Assembly (NCBI RefSeq): GCF_014638995.1 | Contig: NZ_BMFR01000022.1 | Location: 1-50,018 of the forward strand | Source of the DNA: Virgibacillus oceani | GTDB lineage: Bacteria; Bacillota; Bacilli; Bacillales; Amphibacillaceae | DNA: 50,018 bases | Direction: 5' to 3' | Shown here: one piece after another, positions 49,901-50,018 of the stretch | Layout of the letters: each line of letters starts with the position of its first letter | Numbering within the stretch: the first letter of the stretch is position 1 | The notes under the pieces: generated by a model | The model's input: the letters and a program-made list of their open reading frames with translations, nothing else | Databases searched by the model: none | Told to the model about the DNA's origin: nothing | Program-made: the position numbers and the translations under genes

Positions 49901-50018
49901 TATGAATCGATAATACGGGGCTGCCCTTGGAACCGGTGTCATGGGACAAGGGGTCTGACCCACTAGCGTTGCACAGCTTACAGAAACTGTAAATTAGTAA
50001 TTTGTATATGTAGACAAA

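Noticed and set aside
49850..50018. Manganese (yybP-ykoY) riboswitch upstream of mntP
   Set aside because: The expected conserved loops were not found; only a simple hairpin is present.

Overview
The window is chromosomal DNA from a low-GC, endospore-forming, flagellated Bacillota. It most likely comes from the Bacillaceae group around Virgibacillus, Oceanobacillus and Lentibacillus; the genus is a guess. The evidence is the sporulation set spoIID, spoIIQ and spoIIID, plus mbl, flhO/flhP, fabZ, murAA, the atpIBEFHAGDC operon, upp, glyA, rpiB and ywlE in an order close to that around the ATP synthase operon of Bacillus subtilis. Almost all genes lie on the minus strand. No rRNA, tRNA, transposase, prophage gene or CRISPR array was seen.

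Layout from left to right. 1-820 is a tandem array of 20-21 bp repeats. 957-2219 holds a two-gene threonine/serine exporter (+). 2411-6330 is an RND efflux pump with its lipoprotein adaptor (-). 6651-8648 holds small genes (a YjfB-like motility protein, an acidic lipoprotein, a 48-residue membrane peptide, an EpuA-type protein) and fabZ. 8750-11458 is flhP, flhO and mbl (-). A second array (11617-12365), a NERD-domain gene (+) and a third array (13544-13962) follow. 14123-18783 is the sporulation block spoIIID, spoIIQ, spoIID (-), which contains an AimR-like peptide receptor and a 43-residue secreted prepropeptide. 19132-28785 is a nine-gene operon matching B. subtilis dppABCDE-ykfABCD, for uptake and breakdown of cell-wall peptides. 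The fourth array is at 28916-29545. 29682-32114 is murAA, ywmB and a DUF1146 gene. 32773-40043 is the complete F1Fo ATP synthase operon with a strong promoter at 40352-40380 and an unusual 365-bp insertion between atpE and atpF. 40601-42790 is a Vpr-like secreted subtilase. 42985-49848 is mnaA/wecB, upp, glyA, ywlG, rpiB, a chemoreceptor, the arginine phosphatase ywlE and mntP.

Two features stand out. First, about 127 copies of a 20-21 bp unit with core GGTTGATG form four separate arrays in gene-free gaps, all in the same orientation over 30 kb, with a short diverged remnant at 42863-42942. Each array has its own variant set and shows internal duplication. Two arrays enclose the NERD gene. 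Second, an arbitrium-like receptor/peptide pair sits inside the sporulation cluster with no phage genes nearby, and its receptor appears too short at the N terminus to hold the usual DNA-binding domain. Smaller points are ribosome-site-sequestering hairpins before mntP and ywmB, a possible leader peptide before spoIIID, a long acidic tail on SpoIIQ, and a 60-residue insertion in YwlE.
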